Positions 43,428-50,580 of a DNA stretch of 64,000 nt are shown here, in pieces (within the stretch, counting starts at the first letter, position 1; each line of letters starts with the position of its first letter). The notes below the pieces were generated by a model. The model was given only the letters and a program-made list of their open reading frames with translations, searched no databases and was not told where the DNA came from. The DNA comes from Acinetobacter silvestris (lineage in GTDB: Bacteria; Pseudomonadota; Gammaproteobacteria; Pseudomonadales; Moraxellaceae). The translations under genes and the position numbers were made by a program. Where the stretch lies: contig NZ_NEGB01000003.1 in NCBI RefSeq assembly GCF_002135235.1, forward strand, positions 277,342 through 341,341, in the 5' to 3' direction.

Positions 43428-46067
43428 GTGCTAGAAGCTTACCGCCAACACGTAGAAGAACGTGCTGCACTCGGAGTCCCACCGAAGCCACTTGATGATG
43501 TTCAAACTGCTGACTTGGTTGAACTGTTAAAAAATCCACCGGCTGGTGAAGAGGCATTCTTAGTTGATTTGCTTGAAAATCGTGTTCCTGCAGGTGTTGA
43601 CCAAGCTGCTTATGTTAAAGCTGCATTCCTTGCTGCTGCTGCAAAAGGTGAAGCAACTTCACCTTTAATTTCTAAAGAGCGTGCTGTTTACTTACTCGGT
43701 ACTATGCTTGGTGGTTATAACGTAGCACCTTTAGTTGCATTGCTTGATGATGCTGAACTGTCTGAATTAGCTGCTGAAGCGTTGAAAAAAACACTTTTAG
43801 TATTTGATGCATTCCATGACGTTGCTGATAAAGCAAAAGCGGGCAATGCCAATGCACAAGCTGTTATGCAGTCTTGGGCAGATGCTGAATGGTTTACAAG
43901 CCGTAAAGATGTTCCTGAAGAAATCAAACTGACTGTATTCAAAGTCACTGGCGAAACAAACACAGACGACTTGTCACCTGCACAAGACGCTTGGAGCCGT
44001 CCAGATATTCCATTACATGCTAATGCGATGTTGAAAAACGTACGTGATGGTATTAACCCAGAAGTTCCGGGTGAAGTTGGTCCATTAAAGCAAATTAAAG
44101 AACTCATCGCGAAAGGCAACCAAGTCGCTTACGTTGGTGACGTTGTTGGTACGGGTTCAAGCCGTAAATCTGCAACGAACTCTGTGCTTTGGTTCTTCGG
44201 TGACGACATTGCGCACATCCCGAACAAAAAAGATGGCGGTTATTGCTTAGGTTCTAAAATTGCGCCGATCTTCTTCAATACGATGGAAGATGCGGGTGCT
44301 TTACCGATCGAGATTGATGTTGCTAACATGAACATGGGCGATGAAATCGTTCTTAAGATTGATCATGCTGCTGCAAAAGTAACTGCGTTCAAAGCTGGCG
44401 AACAAATCGCTGAATCTGAACTTAAAACGCCTGTTCTTCTTGACGAAGTTCGTGCGGGTGGTCGTATCAACTTAATCGTTGGTCGTGGCTTAACCACTAA
44501 AGCGCGTGAAGCTTTAGGTCTTCCAGTTTCTACATTGTTCCGTGTTCCAGTACAACCTGCTGCTACTGGCAAAGGCTTTACTCAAGCACAGAAAATGGTT
44601 GGTCGCGCATGTGGTCTTCCTGAAGGTCAAGGTGTACTTCCAGGTACTTACTGTGAACCTAAGATGACGACTGTTGGTTCGCAAGATACTACAGGTCCAA
44701 TGACGCGTGACGAATTGAAAGACTTGGCTTGCCTAGGTTTCTCTGCTGACCTTGTTATGCAATCTTTCTGTCATACAGCTGCATATCCAAAGCCAATTGA
44801 TGTACAAATGCAACACTCGCTTCCTGATTTCATCATGAACCGTGGTGGTGTGTCTTTACGCCCAGGTGACGGTATTATTCACTCTTGGTTAAACCGTATG
44901 CTTCTTCCAGATACTGTTGGTACTGGTGGTGACTCACATACGCGTTTCCCAATTGGTATTTCGTTCCCAGCGGGTTCTGGTCTTGTAGCATTTGCTGCTG
45001 CAACTGGTGTTATGCCATTAGACATGCCTGAATCTGTACTTGTTAAGTTCAAAGGTAAAATGCAGCCTGGTATCACACTTCGTGACCTAGTACATGCAAT
45101 TCCTTACTACGCGATTCAAGCGGGTGACTTAACTGTAGAGAAGAAGGGTAAGAAAAACATCTTCTCTGGTCGTATCTTAGAGATCGATCTTCGTGAAATG
45201 GAAACTGACCTCACTGTTGAGCAAGCATTCGAACTTTCTGATGCTTCTGCTGAACGTTCTGCTGCTGGTTGTTCTATCACGCTTTCTGAAGAGAAAGTTG
45301 CTGAATACCTGAAATCAAACATTACCATGCTTAAGTGGATGATCTCTGAAGGTTATGGCGATGCACGTACGATGGCTCGTCGTGTAGAGAACATGGAAAA
45401 ATGGTTAGCGAATCCATCACTTCTTCAAGCTGATGCTGATGCTGAATACACGAAAGTGTATGAAATTGATCTTGCTGACATTAAAGAACCTGTTCTTTGC
45501 TGCCCGAACGATCCAGATGATGCAAAACTTCTTTCTGACGTTCAAGGCGTGAAAATTGACGAAGTATTCGTTGGTTCTTGTATGACAAATATCGGCCACT
45601 TCCGTGCGACTGGTAAATTGTTAGAAAAAGTTCCAGGCGGTGTATTGTCAACTCGTTTGTGGATTGCTCCACCGACGCGTATGGACGAACGTCAATTGAT
45701 GGAAGAAGGTTTCTATAACATTTATGGTAAAGCTGGCGCGCGTACTGAAATGCCAGGTTGTTCATTATGTATGGGTAACCAAGCACGTGTAGCTCCGAAC
45801 ACGACTTGTGTGTCGACTTCTACGCGTAACTTCCCGAACCGTTTAGGTCAAGGAGCTAACGTTTACTTAGCTTCTGCTGAACTTGCATCTGTTGCTGCTG
45901 TACTTGGTAAATTACCAAGCCCAGAAGAATATCAACAATATGCAGCTCAAATTGACAGCATGTCTGCTGACATCTATCAGTACTTAAGCTTCGACAAAAT
46001 GGGCGACTATACTGACGCTGCTGCGAATGTTGATACGAAGAAAATTGCTGCTGCTCAATTGTCTTAA
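43428..46067 (+). CDS. acnB: Bifunctional aconitate hydratase 2 / 2-methylisocitrate dehydratase
   Basis: 879 residues from a GTG at 43428 with AAGAGGA 8 bases upstream, which gives the standard AcnB N-terminus VLEAYRQHVEERAA; the open frame extends further but is noncoding there. It interconverts citrate and isocitrate in the TCA cycle through a [4Fe-4S] cluster. Domain order is that of AcnB: HEAT-like domain (to about 160), the swivelling domain 4 (about 165-390, with GDVVGTGSSRKSATNSV), then the iron-sulfur domains with ligands in GSCMTNIGHF and in PGCSLCMGNQARV. Strong housekeeping codon use. Followed by a terminator. Confidence 0.97.
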   Translation: MLEAYRQHVEERAALGVPPKPLDDVQTADLVELLKNPPAGEEAFLVDLLENRVPAGVDQAAYVKAAFLAAAAKGEATSPLISKERAVYLLGTMLGGYNVAPLVALLDDAELSELAAEALKKTLLVFDAFHDVADKAKAGNANAQAVMQSWADAEWFTSRKDVPEEIKLTVFKVTGETNTDDLSPAQDAWSRPDIPLHANAMLKNVRDGINPEVPGEVGPLKQIKELIAKGNQVAYVGDVVGTGSSRKSATNSVLWFFGDDIAHIPNKKDGGYCLGSKIAPIFFNTMEDAGALPIEIDVANMNMGDEIVLKIDHAAAKVTAFKAGEQIAESELKTPVLLDEVRAGGRINLIVGRGLTTKAREALGLPVSTLFRVPVQPAATGKGFTQAQKMVGRACGLPEGQGVLPGTYCEPKMTTVGSQDTTGPMTRDELKDLACLGFSADLVMQSFCHTAAYPKPIDVQMQHSLPDFIMNRGGVSLRPGDGIIHSWLNRMLLPDTVGTGGDSHTRFPIGISFPAGSGLVAFAAATGVMPLDMPESVLVKFKGKMQPGITLRDLVHAIPYYAIQAGDLTVEKKGKKNIFSGRILEIDLREMETDLTVEQAFELSDASAERSAAGCSITLSEEKVAEYLKSNITMLKWMISEGYGDARTMARRVENMEKWLANPSLLQADADAEYTKVYEIDLADIKEPVLCCPNDPDDAKLLSDVQGVKIDEVFVGSCMTNIGHFRATGKLLEKVPGGVLSTRLWIAPPTRMDERQLMEEGFYNIYGKAGARTEMPGCSLCMGNQARVAPNTTCVSTSTRNFPNRLGQGANVYLASAELASVAAVLGKLPSPEEYQQYAAQIDSMSADIYQYLSFDKMGDYTDAAANVDTKKIAAAQLS

Positions 46068-46087
46068 TTGAATAAGTAGTTGAAAAT

Positions 46088-46116
46088 AAGGGCTGATTTA
46101 TCAGCCTTTATTTTTT
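46088..46116 (+). terminator. Terminator of acnB
   Basis: AAGGGCTGA/TCAGCCTTT stem with a TTTA loop, then T-rich. Confidence 0.85.
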
Positions 46117-46170
46117 ATATATAATGCATTTTCAGAAAGTTTAATCAAGTACGTACTGTGATAATTAAAA

Positions 46171-46932
46171 TTAATCAAAAAAATTAAATTCTTCTAATTC
46201 ACCTATAAACAAAACTTTTCTATTAGCGATCCATTCTGATCCACTTCTTTCATCGACGTCGATTAAGTAGAAATAATTTATAAAGAAACATCCAATATGT
46301 TCACTAAAACTGAAGCCTAATTGTTTCGAATTATCTTGAAAAATGTGATATGACATTTCTGTTTTTCCAATAGGCGAGTGAAAACAATCTTTGCCAAATT
46401 TTATTATTATTTCTTTATTTAAACTCATGGTAATTTTCAAACCAGTATTGAAGAAATCTCGATCATTTTTAAGTATTTCGACTACATCAAAAGGAACTTC
46501 AAAGTCAGGATTTGCATAAATTCGGCATCCGAAAGATTTTAAAAAATATTTGAATAAATTAGTTTGTTGGATAGGAAAATCATCTCCGTATACTTCTTCG
46601 AAATCAATAAAACGTTTTTCTAAAATTAAATCACTATTATCTATAACGTATCGAATAAATTGATCGTATGCATGGTCATAAGGTTGAGTTAGTTGATTGT
46701 TACATTGCTTACATAAATCTTTTGGATTTTTAAGTACATCAGAGTTTGCACCTTGAAGTTTGGTTTGCTTTCCATCTTTATAATGAATTGGTTGTTTTTC
46801 TCCTAAGCTAGAATATGAACCTTTGCCATAAGCACGAACAATATCGGCTTTTTTTAAAGCATGTTCAGAAGTATCTGCAATATTAGTATTACATATCCAA
46901 CATAAGCGAGATGCATTCATATTTGTAATCAT
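46171..46932 (-). CDS. HNH-like zinc protein of unknown function
   Basis: 253 residues, AT-rich compared with its neighbours. Residues 10-85 have an HNH/zinc-ribbon layout: CWIC, then SEHALKKAD with a conserved Glu-His, then KDLCKQCNNQ, that is CxxC...EH...CxxCN, as in HNH nucleases found in mobile elements and defence loci. The rest (about 90-253) is an acidic, strand-rich domain ending in GELEEFNFFD with no known motif. AAGGA lies 5 bases before the ATG at 46932. It lies between acnB and a phage lysis cassette, with no partner gene. Nuclease or DNA-related activity is a reasonable guess from the N-terminal motif only. Confidence 0.6.
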   Translation of the reverse strand: MITNMNASRLCWICNTNIADTSEHALKKADIVRAYGKGSYSSLGEKQPIHYKDGKQTKLQGANSDVLKNPKDLCKQCNNQLTQPYDHAYDQFIRYVIDNSDLILEKRFIDFEEVYGDDFPIQQTNLFKYFLKSFGCRIYANPDFEVPFDVVEILKNDRDFFNTGLKITMSLNKEIIIKFGKDCFHSPIGKTEMSYHIFQDNSKQLGFSFSEHIGCFFINYFYLIDVDERSGSEWIANRKVLFIGELEEFNFFD

Positions 46933-47179
46933 TAAATCCTTCTTAATATTTTGTGTTTTGACTTTTGAACATTCTAAATAATTTTCTCTATTAGTTCTTT
47001 TTTTAAACTAGCATATTGATACTCTGTAATTAGCTTAGCTAATTAACAGTCCATTTGAAAGTAGCTTCTAATATTGATTTCCGAGAAAGATAAACATAAC
47101 AAAAATCTGTACTTTACACCTAATCTAATAAATCGTTTAATCACCGCATGATTCAGTGATTTAAAAAGTTGATGTAAAA
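46933..47179. other. AT-rich space between divergent genes
   Basis: About 247 bases of very AT-rich sequence with an ATCAC/GTGAT hairpin at about 47140-47160. It holds the promoters of the HNH-like gene and of the small gene at 47180. No ORF seen. Confidence 0.4.
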
Positions 47180-47401
47180 ATGGCAAAACAAGCACGGTTT
47201 TTATGTATTGGTGGGTTTCTTAACGGATCAGCCGTGAAAGACCAAGGTGACAGCTTTGAATGTATTGAGCAGTCAAAAAAAGTGACCTATCGAAAGCTTG
47301 AAATTTTTCATCCCGATTTATGGGATGACTATTACTATGTGTGTGAAACAACCACGGATAAACAAGCTCAAAATTGGGTGTATGACATCGATTCTAACTA
47401 A
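47180..47401 (+). CDS. Small protein of unknown function, phage-associated
   Basis: 73 residues without signal peptide or membrane segment: MAKQARFLCIGGFLNGSAVKDQ, then a segment rich in Asp, Tyr and Trp (FHPDLWDDYYYVCETTT, QNWVYDID). Two Cys. It lies just ahead of a holin-endolysin pair on the same strand, so it is probably part of the same prophage remnant, but nothing identifies it. Ribosome site weak. Confidence 0.6.
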   Translation: MAKQARFLCIGGFLNGSAVKDQGDSFECIEQSKKVTYRKLEIFHPDLWDDYYYVCETTTDKQAQNWVYDIDSN

Positions 47402-47435
47402 TTGTTTATAGATAAATACATTTTTAAACCGAGGT

Positions 47436-47567
47436 TCAGATTGTAAAAATGATTTGAGCCATCAAACCTAAGTGATGCCAATTTAATATGTATTCATAGA
47501 ATTCATCATGGCGTGCTTTACACTTTTCTAGCCGAACTTTTAAATTTAATGATGTATTGAAAAACAA
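47436..47567 (-). other. Possible protein remnant on the - strand (43 codons, no ATG)
   Basis: A frame from a TTG at 47567 to TGA at 47436 reads as a plausible protein C-terminus, with a charged then aromatic helix (VRLEKCKARHDEFYEYI). No ribosome site; perhaps the end of a broken phage or transposon gene. Weak. Confidence 0.2.
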
Positions 47568-47574
47568 ATGATTG

Positions 47575-47592
47575 CCGCTTTAGCGGTTTTTT
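47575..47592 (+). terminator. Terminator before the lysis cassette
   Basis: CCGCT/AGCGG with a TT loop and six T. Confidence 0.75.
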
Positions 47593-47644
47593 CATGCCAA
47601 AAATATAGGAGTGGTTCATAAATGCTTCACTGAGTATCAAAGAT

Positions 47645-47914
47645 TTGCCATGGTTATTTAAAATTACGATGGGTGTAATTATGAAATTCACCTTCAGCGT
47701 TGCAATTAGCTTATATGGCGGTTCAGCATTTATCGAATACTATGAGCTCAGTCATTACTCACACATGGTGCAGGGGTTTGTGATGTTGATGTTTGCGGTA
47801 TTTGGAATGCTCTGCATAGGTATCATTTATCAGGCAGTTCAATTATGGAAAGGCAAGACATTGGCTGAAATTATCACTGAAGTAAGAGCAACATTCGGAG
47901 CAATATTTAAATGA
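47645..47914 (+). CDS. Phage holin-like membrane protein
   Basis: About 89 residues with two membrane helices (near 10-30 and 41-65), KFTFSVAISLYGGSAFIEYYELSH and VQGFVMLMFAVFGMLCIGIIY, followed by a charged tail. It precedes an endolysin and overlaps it by four bases (ATGA), the usual holin-lysozyme layout. The start is uncertain: the best ribosome site (AGGAG, 47607-47611) points to an in-frame ATA at 47618, as if an ATG had mutated, giving a start NASLSIKDLPWLFK. Usable starts are TTG 47645, ATG 47669 or ATG 47681. Function by context and topology. Confidence 0.75.
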   Translation: MPWLFKITMGVIMKFTFSVAISLYGGSAFIEYYELSHYSHMVQGFVMLMFAVFGMLCIGIIYQAVQLWKGKTLAEIITEVRATFGAIFK

Positions 47915-48489
47915 AGATGATTTTTGATAAATTGCGTGAATTATGTGGTGGGCAGCTCACTCAGAAACAAGTTGATGCTGCCAATACTGCAATCGCTACA
48001 GCTTCAGATACTGTAATTTCCGATATGCTGGGTATTGCTGTAGATGTAATGACAGTCAGTAAATTTGGTGTGGATCTGATCTGTGGTTTTGAGGGAAAGC
48101 GACTAGCTGCCTATGATGATGGAGTGGGTGTCTGGACCATTGGTTTTGGTACCACGATCTATCCAAATGGCATACGTGTTAATAAAGGTGATACTTGCAC
48201 TGAAGCACAAGCCAAAGCGTATATGGCACATGATTTAAAGAAATTTGAACAGGCTGTAAATGATGCTGTAAATACACCTTTAAATCAGAATCAATTTGAT
48301 GCGTTAGTATCTTTAACCTACAACATTGGTACTGGGGCATTTAAGAACTCGACTTTACTTAAAAGACTCAATGCAGGGGATTATCAAGCTGCTGCCAATC
48401 AATTTGATGTTTGGGTAAAGGCTAGCGGTAAGACGATGCAGGGTTTGGTAAATCGACGGAATTCTGAAAAGTCATTGTTCTTAAAGTGA
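47911..48489 (+). CDS. Phage endolysin, GH24 lysozyme
   Basis: 192 residues of the T4-lysozyme/GH24 family. A short N-terminal region (about 1-45) is followed by the catalytic core with the Glu-Asp-Thr triad: Glu in CGFEGKRLAAYDDG, Asp eight or so residues on, Thr in VWTIGFGTTIYPNG. Downstream LVSLTYNIGTGAFKNSTLLKRLN and VNRRNSEKSLFL are typical of phage lysozymes, so the reading frame is complete. It hydrolyses peptidoglycan. The N-terminus is not a clear signal-arrest-release segment, so a holin would be needed. Part of a lysis cassette with the holin before and a spanin-like peptide after. Confidence 0.93.
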   Translation: MKMIFDKLRELCGGQLTQKQVDAANTAIATASDTVISDMLGIAVDVMTVSKFGVDLICGFEGKRLAAYDDGVGVWTIGFGTTIYPNGIRVNKGDTCTEAQAKAYMAHDLKKFEQAVNDAVNTPLNQNQFDALVSLTYNIGTGAFKNSTLLKRLNAGDYQAAANQFDVWVKASGKTMQGLVNRRNSEKSLFLK

Positions 48490-48540
48490 AGTTTTTAATT
48501 ATTATGCTGTGCATCCATTTCTCAGGTTGCACAGCGCAAA
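48404..48540 (+). repeat. Direct repeat, copy 1: lysozyme 3' end plus spanin-like start
   Basis: This copy contains the true lysozyme end. Copy 2 at 49116-49246 is a diverged repeat of it. The best-conserved part is TCTGAAAAGTYATTGTTCTT and the next 40 bases, where the tiny peptide starts. Confidence 0.7.
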
Positions 48541-48548
48541 AGAGGTAG
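48486..48548 (+). CDS. Tiny lipopeptide, spanin-like fragment
   Basis: 20 residues from a GTG at 48486 overlapping the lysozyme stop: KFLIIMLCIHFSGCTAQKR with a lipobox FSGC. In phages the small outer-membrane spanin lipoprotein lies at this spot. A second copy of the same sequence at 49195 is longer but has a stop in place of the lipobox Cys. The one here has a truncated tail (AQKR then stop), replaced by the ribosome site of the next gene. Likely a relic of an o-spanin. Confidence 0.4.
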   Translation: MKFLIIMLCIHFSGCTAQKR

Positions 48549-48551
48549 TGA

Positions 48552-49049
48552 ATGAAACGAAAATATTGGATTTTACTTTCACCAATAATTTTGATTGCGT
48601 GTAGCCAAGATTGGAAAGCTGATCTAGGCTTCGGATGCCATATGAATGGAAAACTTTGCTTTGAATCTTTTGATTATTCAAACTCTAGTGCGACCAATCT
48701 TATTTTGACATCCAATAATACTGACTATCAAATAGAAGTTAAAAATTTTTGGACGAATTGGTTGGGATGCAAGGCTATAGATAGTGTAACAACCATTTGC
48801 TCAGCACAACAGTTGACGATATCTTTAAATGACTTGGATAAGCAGTGTGAGGGAAAAATTGATATTGTACAATACCCAAAAAATAAGTGGGTTTTAAAGT
48901 ATTATATTATAAAATATAGTAATAATACCGTCCCTCCCTATGTAGTCAAGGAGGTAGATATTTATGAATTATTAAGAACAATGGAATTAGAAGAATGGCA
49001 AAAAAAACAATTTATTAATTATAAACAAGAGGTATTATGTGGCGAATAA
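48552..49049 (+). CDS. Lipoprotein, likely phage moron
   Basis: 165 residues with a lipoprotein signal (MKRKYWILLSPIILIACS, lipobox IIAC, Cys17). The mature part is polar with an N-terminal Gly/Asn/Ser segment and four Cys pairs or singles (GCHM, LCFE, GCKA, TICS, QCEG, CGE), so it may be disulfide-bonded in the periplasm. No family recognised. It is flanked by direct repeats of the lysozyme end, so it looks inserted as a cargo gene in a lysis cassette. AGAGGTAG precedes the ATG. Cell-envelope cargo of phages often alters the host surface (inference). Confidence 0.7.
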   Translation: MKRKYWILLSPIILIACSQDWKADLGFGCHMNGKLCFESFDYSNSSATNLILTSNNTDYQIEVKNFWTNWLGCKAIDSVTTICSAQQLTISLNDLDKQCEGKIDIVQYPKNKWVLKYYIIKYSNNTVPPYVVKEVDIYELLRTMELEEWQKKQFINYKQEVLCGE

Positions 49050-49115
49050 TTATTATGTCGTATGTTCTAAAATTAACATAATACACCTTATGCGAAATAC
49101 TTAAATATAAAGCTG

Positions 49116-49246
49116 GTATGTGGGTAGAGTTGGTAGGAAGAGCGTTACAGGAATGGGTGAGTCGATAGAAGTCTGAAAAGTTATTGTTCTTAAAATGAAG
49201 TTTTTAATCATTATACTGTGCATCTCATTCTCAGGCTGAACAGCAC
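49116..49246 (+). repeat. Direct repeat, copy 2: degenerate lysozyme end and spanin-like start
   Basis: Corresponds to copy 1 at 48404-48540 with many differences in the first half and few in the second. It contains an ATG at 49195 that reads KFLIIILCISFSG, then TGA where copy 1 has the lipobox TGC, then a further 15 codons to TAA at 49287. Confidence 0.7.
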
Positions 49247-49255
49247 ATTCGATTA

Positions 49256-49531
49256 TTACGAGTGGTATTGCTTATTTAAATACTTAAGCAAATGACATAC
49301 CAACCAATAGATTAAAATAGGAATACCAAGAATAATCAGAGTAGATAAAATATATGAGACCCACACTGGTACTCCAAACCCAAAAGAAAAAGTAAACACT
49401 AAATTATTTAGAGCCTCAATTGGATTAAGATCAAAAAAACTAAATTCACCCCCACTACCTGAAAAAAAATAGCAAAATGATAAAAAAATAAAAAATGCGA
49501 ATAAGCCGCTAATAAATTGATATAGTTTCAT
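49256..49531 (-). CDS. Small membrane protein of unknown function
   Basis: 91 residues with two or three hydrophobic helices (about 7-23, 44-68 and 63-86): MKLYQFISGLFAFFIFLSF, VFTFSFGFGVPVWVSYILS, LIILGIPILIYWLVCHLLK. AT-rich, and on the strand opposite the lysis cassette; the GAGAAC before ATG is a weak ribosome site. Its 3' end overlaps the end of the degenerate repeat. It may be a second accessory gene in this patch, or an open frame by chance in AT-rich sequence. Confidence 0.5.
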   Translation of the reverse strand: MKLYQFISGLFAFFIFLSFCYFFSGSGGEFSFFDLNPIEALNNLVFTFSFGFGVPVWVSYILSTLIILGIPILIYWLVCHLLKYLNKQYHS

Positions 49532-49729
49532 AGGGTTCTCAAGCAGACCATTCAGTTTTAATCGTAAATTGTATGTAAAGGCAGAGCCATGTTTTCATTT
49601 TTTCTCTAATTATTTTGTATAAAAATTGATAATATAATAATTTTAAATTTGGTTCGATTAAGTGTAGACAACTTATTTGTTACGCCAGCTTTTACGTAAA
49701 TAGCTTGTAAGTTGTTGATTTTATATGTT
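49532..49729. other. AT-rich intergenic space
   Basis: About 200 bases upstream of the small membrane gene. ACAACTTA and TAAGTTGT face each other over about 30 bases near 49668-49716. No gene or attachment site can be named; no tRNA that would mark an integration site is present. Confidence 0.35.
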
Positions 49730-49752
49730 AAAAAGCCCCGTGGTTAGGGGCT
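49730..49752 (-). terminator. Terminator of the Lrp-type gene
   Basis: AGCCCC/GGGGCT stem with a GTGGTTA loop, T-run on the - strand, about 100 bases past the stop. Confidence 0.78.
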
Positions 49753-49852
49753 AGTCGTATATAAGTCAAGCTCATATACTGTAAGAGGCTCATCTCAAAC
49801 TGAGGGTATTAAAACACAAATACAGATAATTTTCAGCAAAAGAATTCTAAAC

Positions 49853-50338
49853 TTACTCAATCAACATCAAATCTGCAGCATTCGCCAACTTCAAAGGACG
49901 TAAAGCAAAAATAGAACGGGTATGACGAACGGCTTTCATCGAGTATAAATTCTTACGCAAAAAACGCTCATAATGCTCAGAATTTTTTACTGCAACTTTC
50001 ACCAAATAATCATAATCACCTGTAACCAAATGCGCTTCAATCACTTCAGGCATATTGGCTAAGGCGTCACTGAACTCATTGAGAATTTCATCATCATGAC
50101 GTTCTAAAGTAATTTCAATAAAAAACAACTCATTAATACCAATCGCTTTCGGATTAATATTTGCTGTATAGCCCTCAATGACTTTTAGTGATTCAAGACG
50201 TTTTACCCGCGTCCAACACGGTGAAGAAGACAAACCGACCATGTCTGCCAATTGGGCAACGGTTAAACGACCATCTTGTCTGAGTGCCGATAAAATTTTC
50301 CGATCAATCTTGTCTAGTGTGTATTGACTATCATTCAT
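49853..50338 (-). CDS. Lrp/AsnC-family transcriptional regulator
   Basis: 161 residues from the ATG at 50338 (an upstream GTG in frame at 50350 is less likely). The N-terminal HTH is DKIDRKILSALRQDGRLTVAQLADMVGLSSSPCWTRVKRLE, followed by the RAM ligand-binding domain (VIEAHLVTGDYDYLVKVAV, and the C-terminal LYSMKAVRHTRSIFALRPLK). The -SSPCWTRVKRLE- recognition helix is like Lrp/BkdR types. The amino acid permease upstream on the same strand is a natural target, since such pairs often share control. Ligand unknown. Confidence 0.9.
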   Translation of the reverse strand: MNDSQYTLDKIDRKILSALRQDGRLTVAQLADMVGLSSSPCWTRVKRLESLKVIEGYTANINPKAIGINELFFIEITLERHDDEILNEFSDALANMPEVIEAHLVTGDYDYLVKVAVKNSEHYERFLRKNLYSMKAVRHTRSIFALRPLKLANAADLMLIE

Positions 50339-50497
50339 AAGCGATACCACAGTAAATATTTTCGTAAAATATAGTAATAGTGAAATTTAATTCCGAAAAA
50401 CATCTAAATTAGATTCATATACGGGAAACATTCCGTACTCCAATCTTATAAAATAATCTTATTCAATCAAAGACATTTGGGAGAGTGGCTTTGATTC

Positions 50498-50546
50498 TAT
50501 AGATCATATCTTTAACGGAAGGGTGCCATTAAAGATGTGATCTATA
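50498..50546. repeat. 18-bp inverted repeat downstream of the permease gene
   Basis: TATAGATCATATCTTTAA (50498-50515) and a near-perfect complement at 50529-50546 (one G-T pair) around a 13-base loop. No T-run follows on the - strand. Could be an unusual terminator, an mRNA end-stabilising hairpin, or an operator of the Lrp gene just downstream. Confidence 0.6.
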
Positions 50547-50580
50547 ACCTCATTTATAATAAAAGTTACCATACTGTATT

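Noticed and set aside
43715..44119. 134-codon frame opposite acnB
   Set aside because: Shadow of a highly biased housekeeping gene.
46933..47179. Phage attachment site flanking the lysis cassette
   Set aside because: No tRNA gene and no pair of matching sequence on both sides of the patch could be found by eye.
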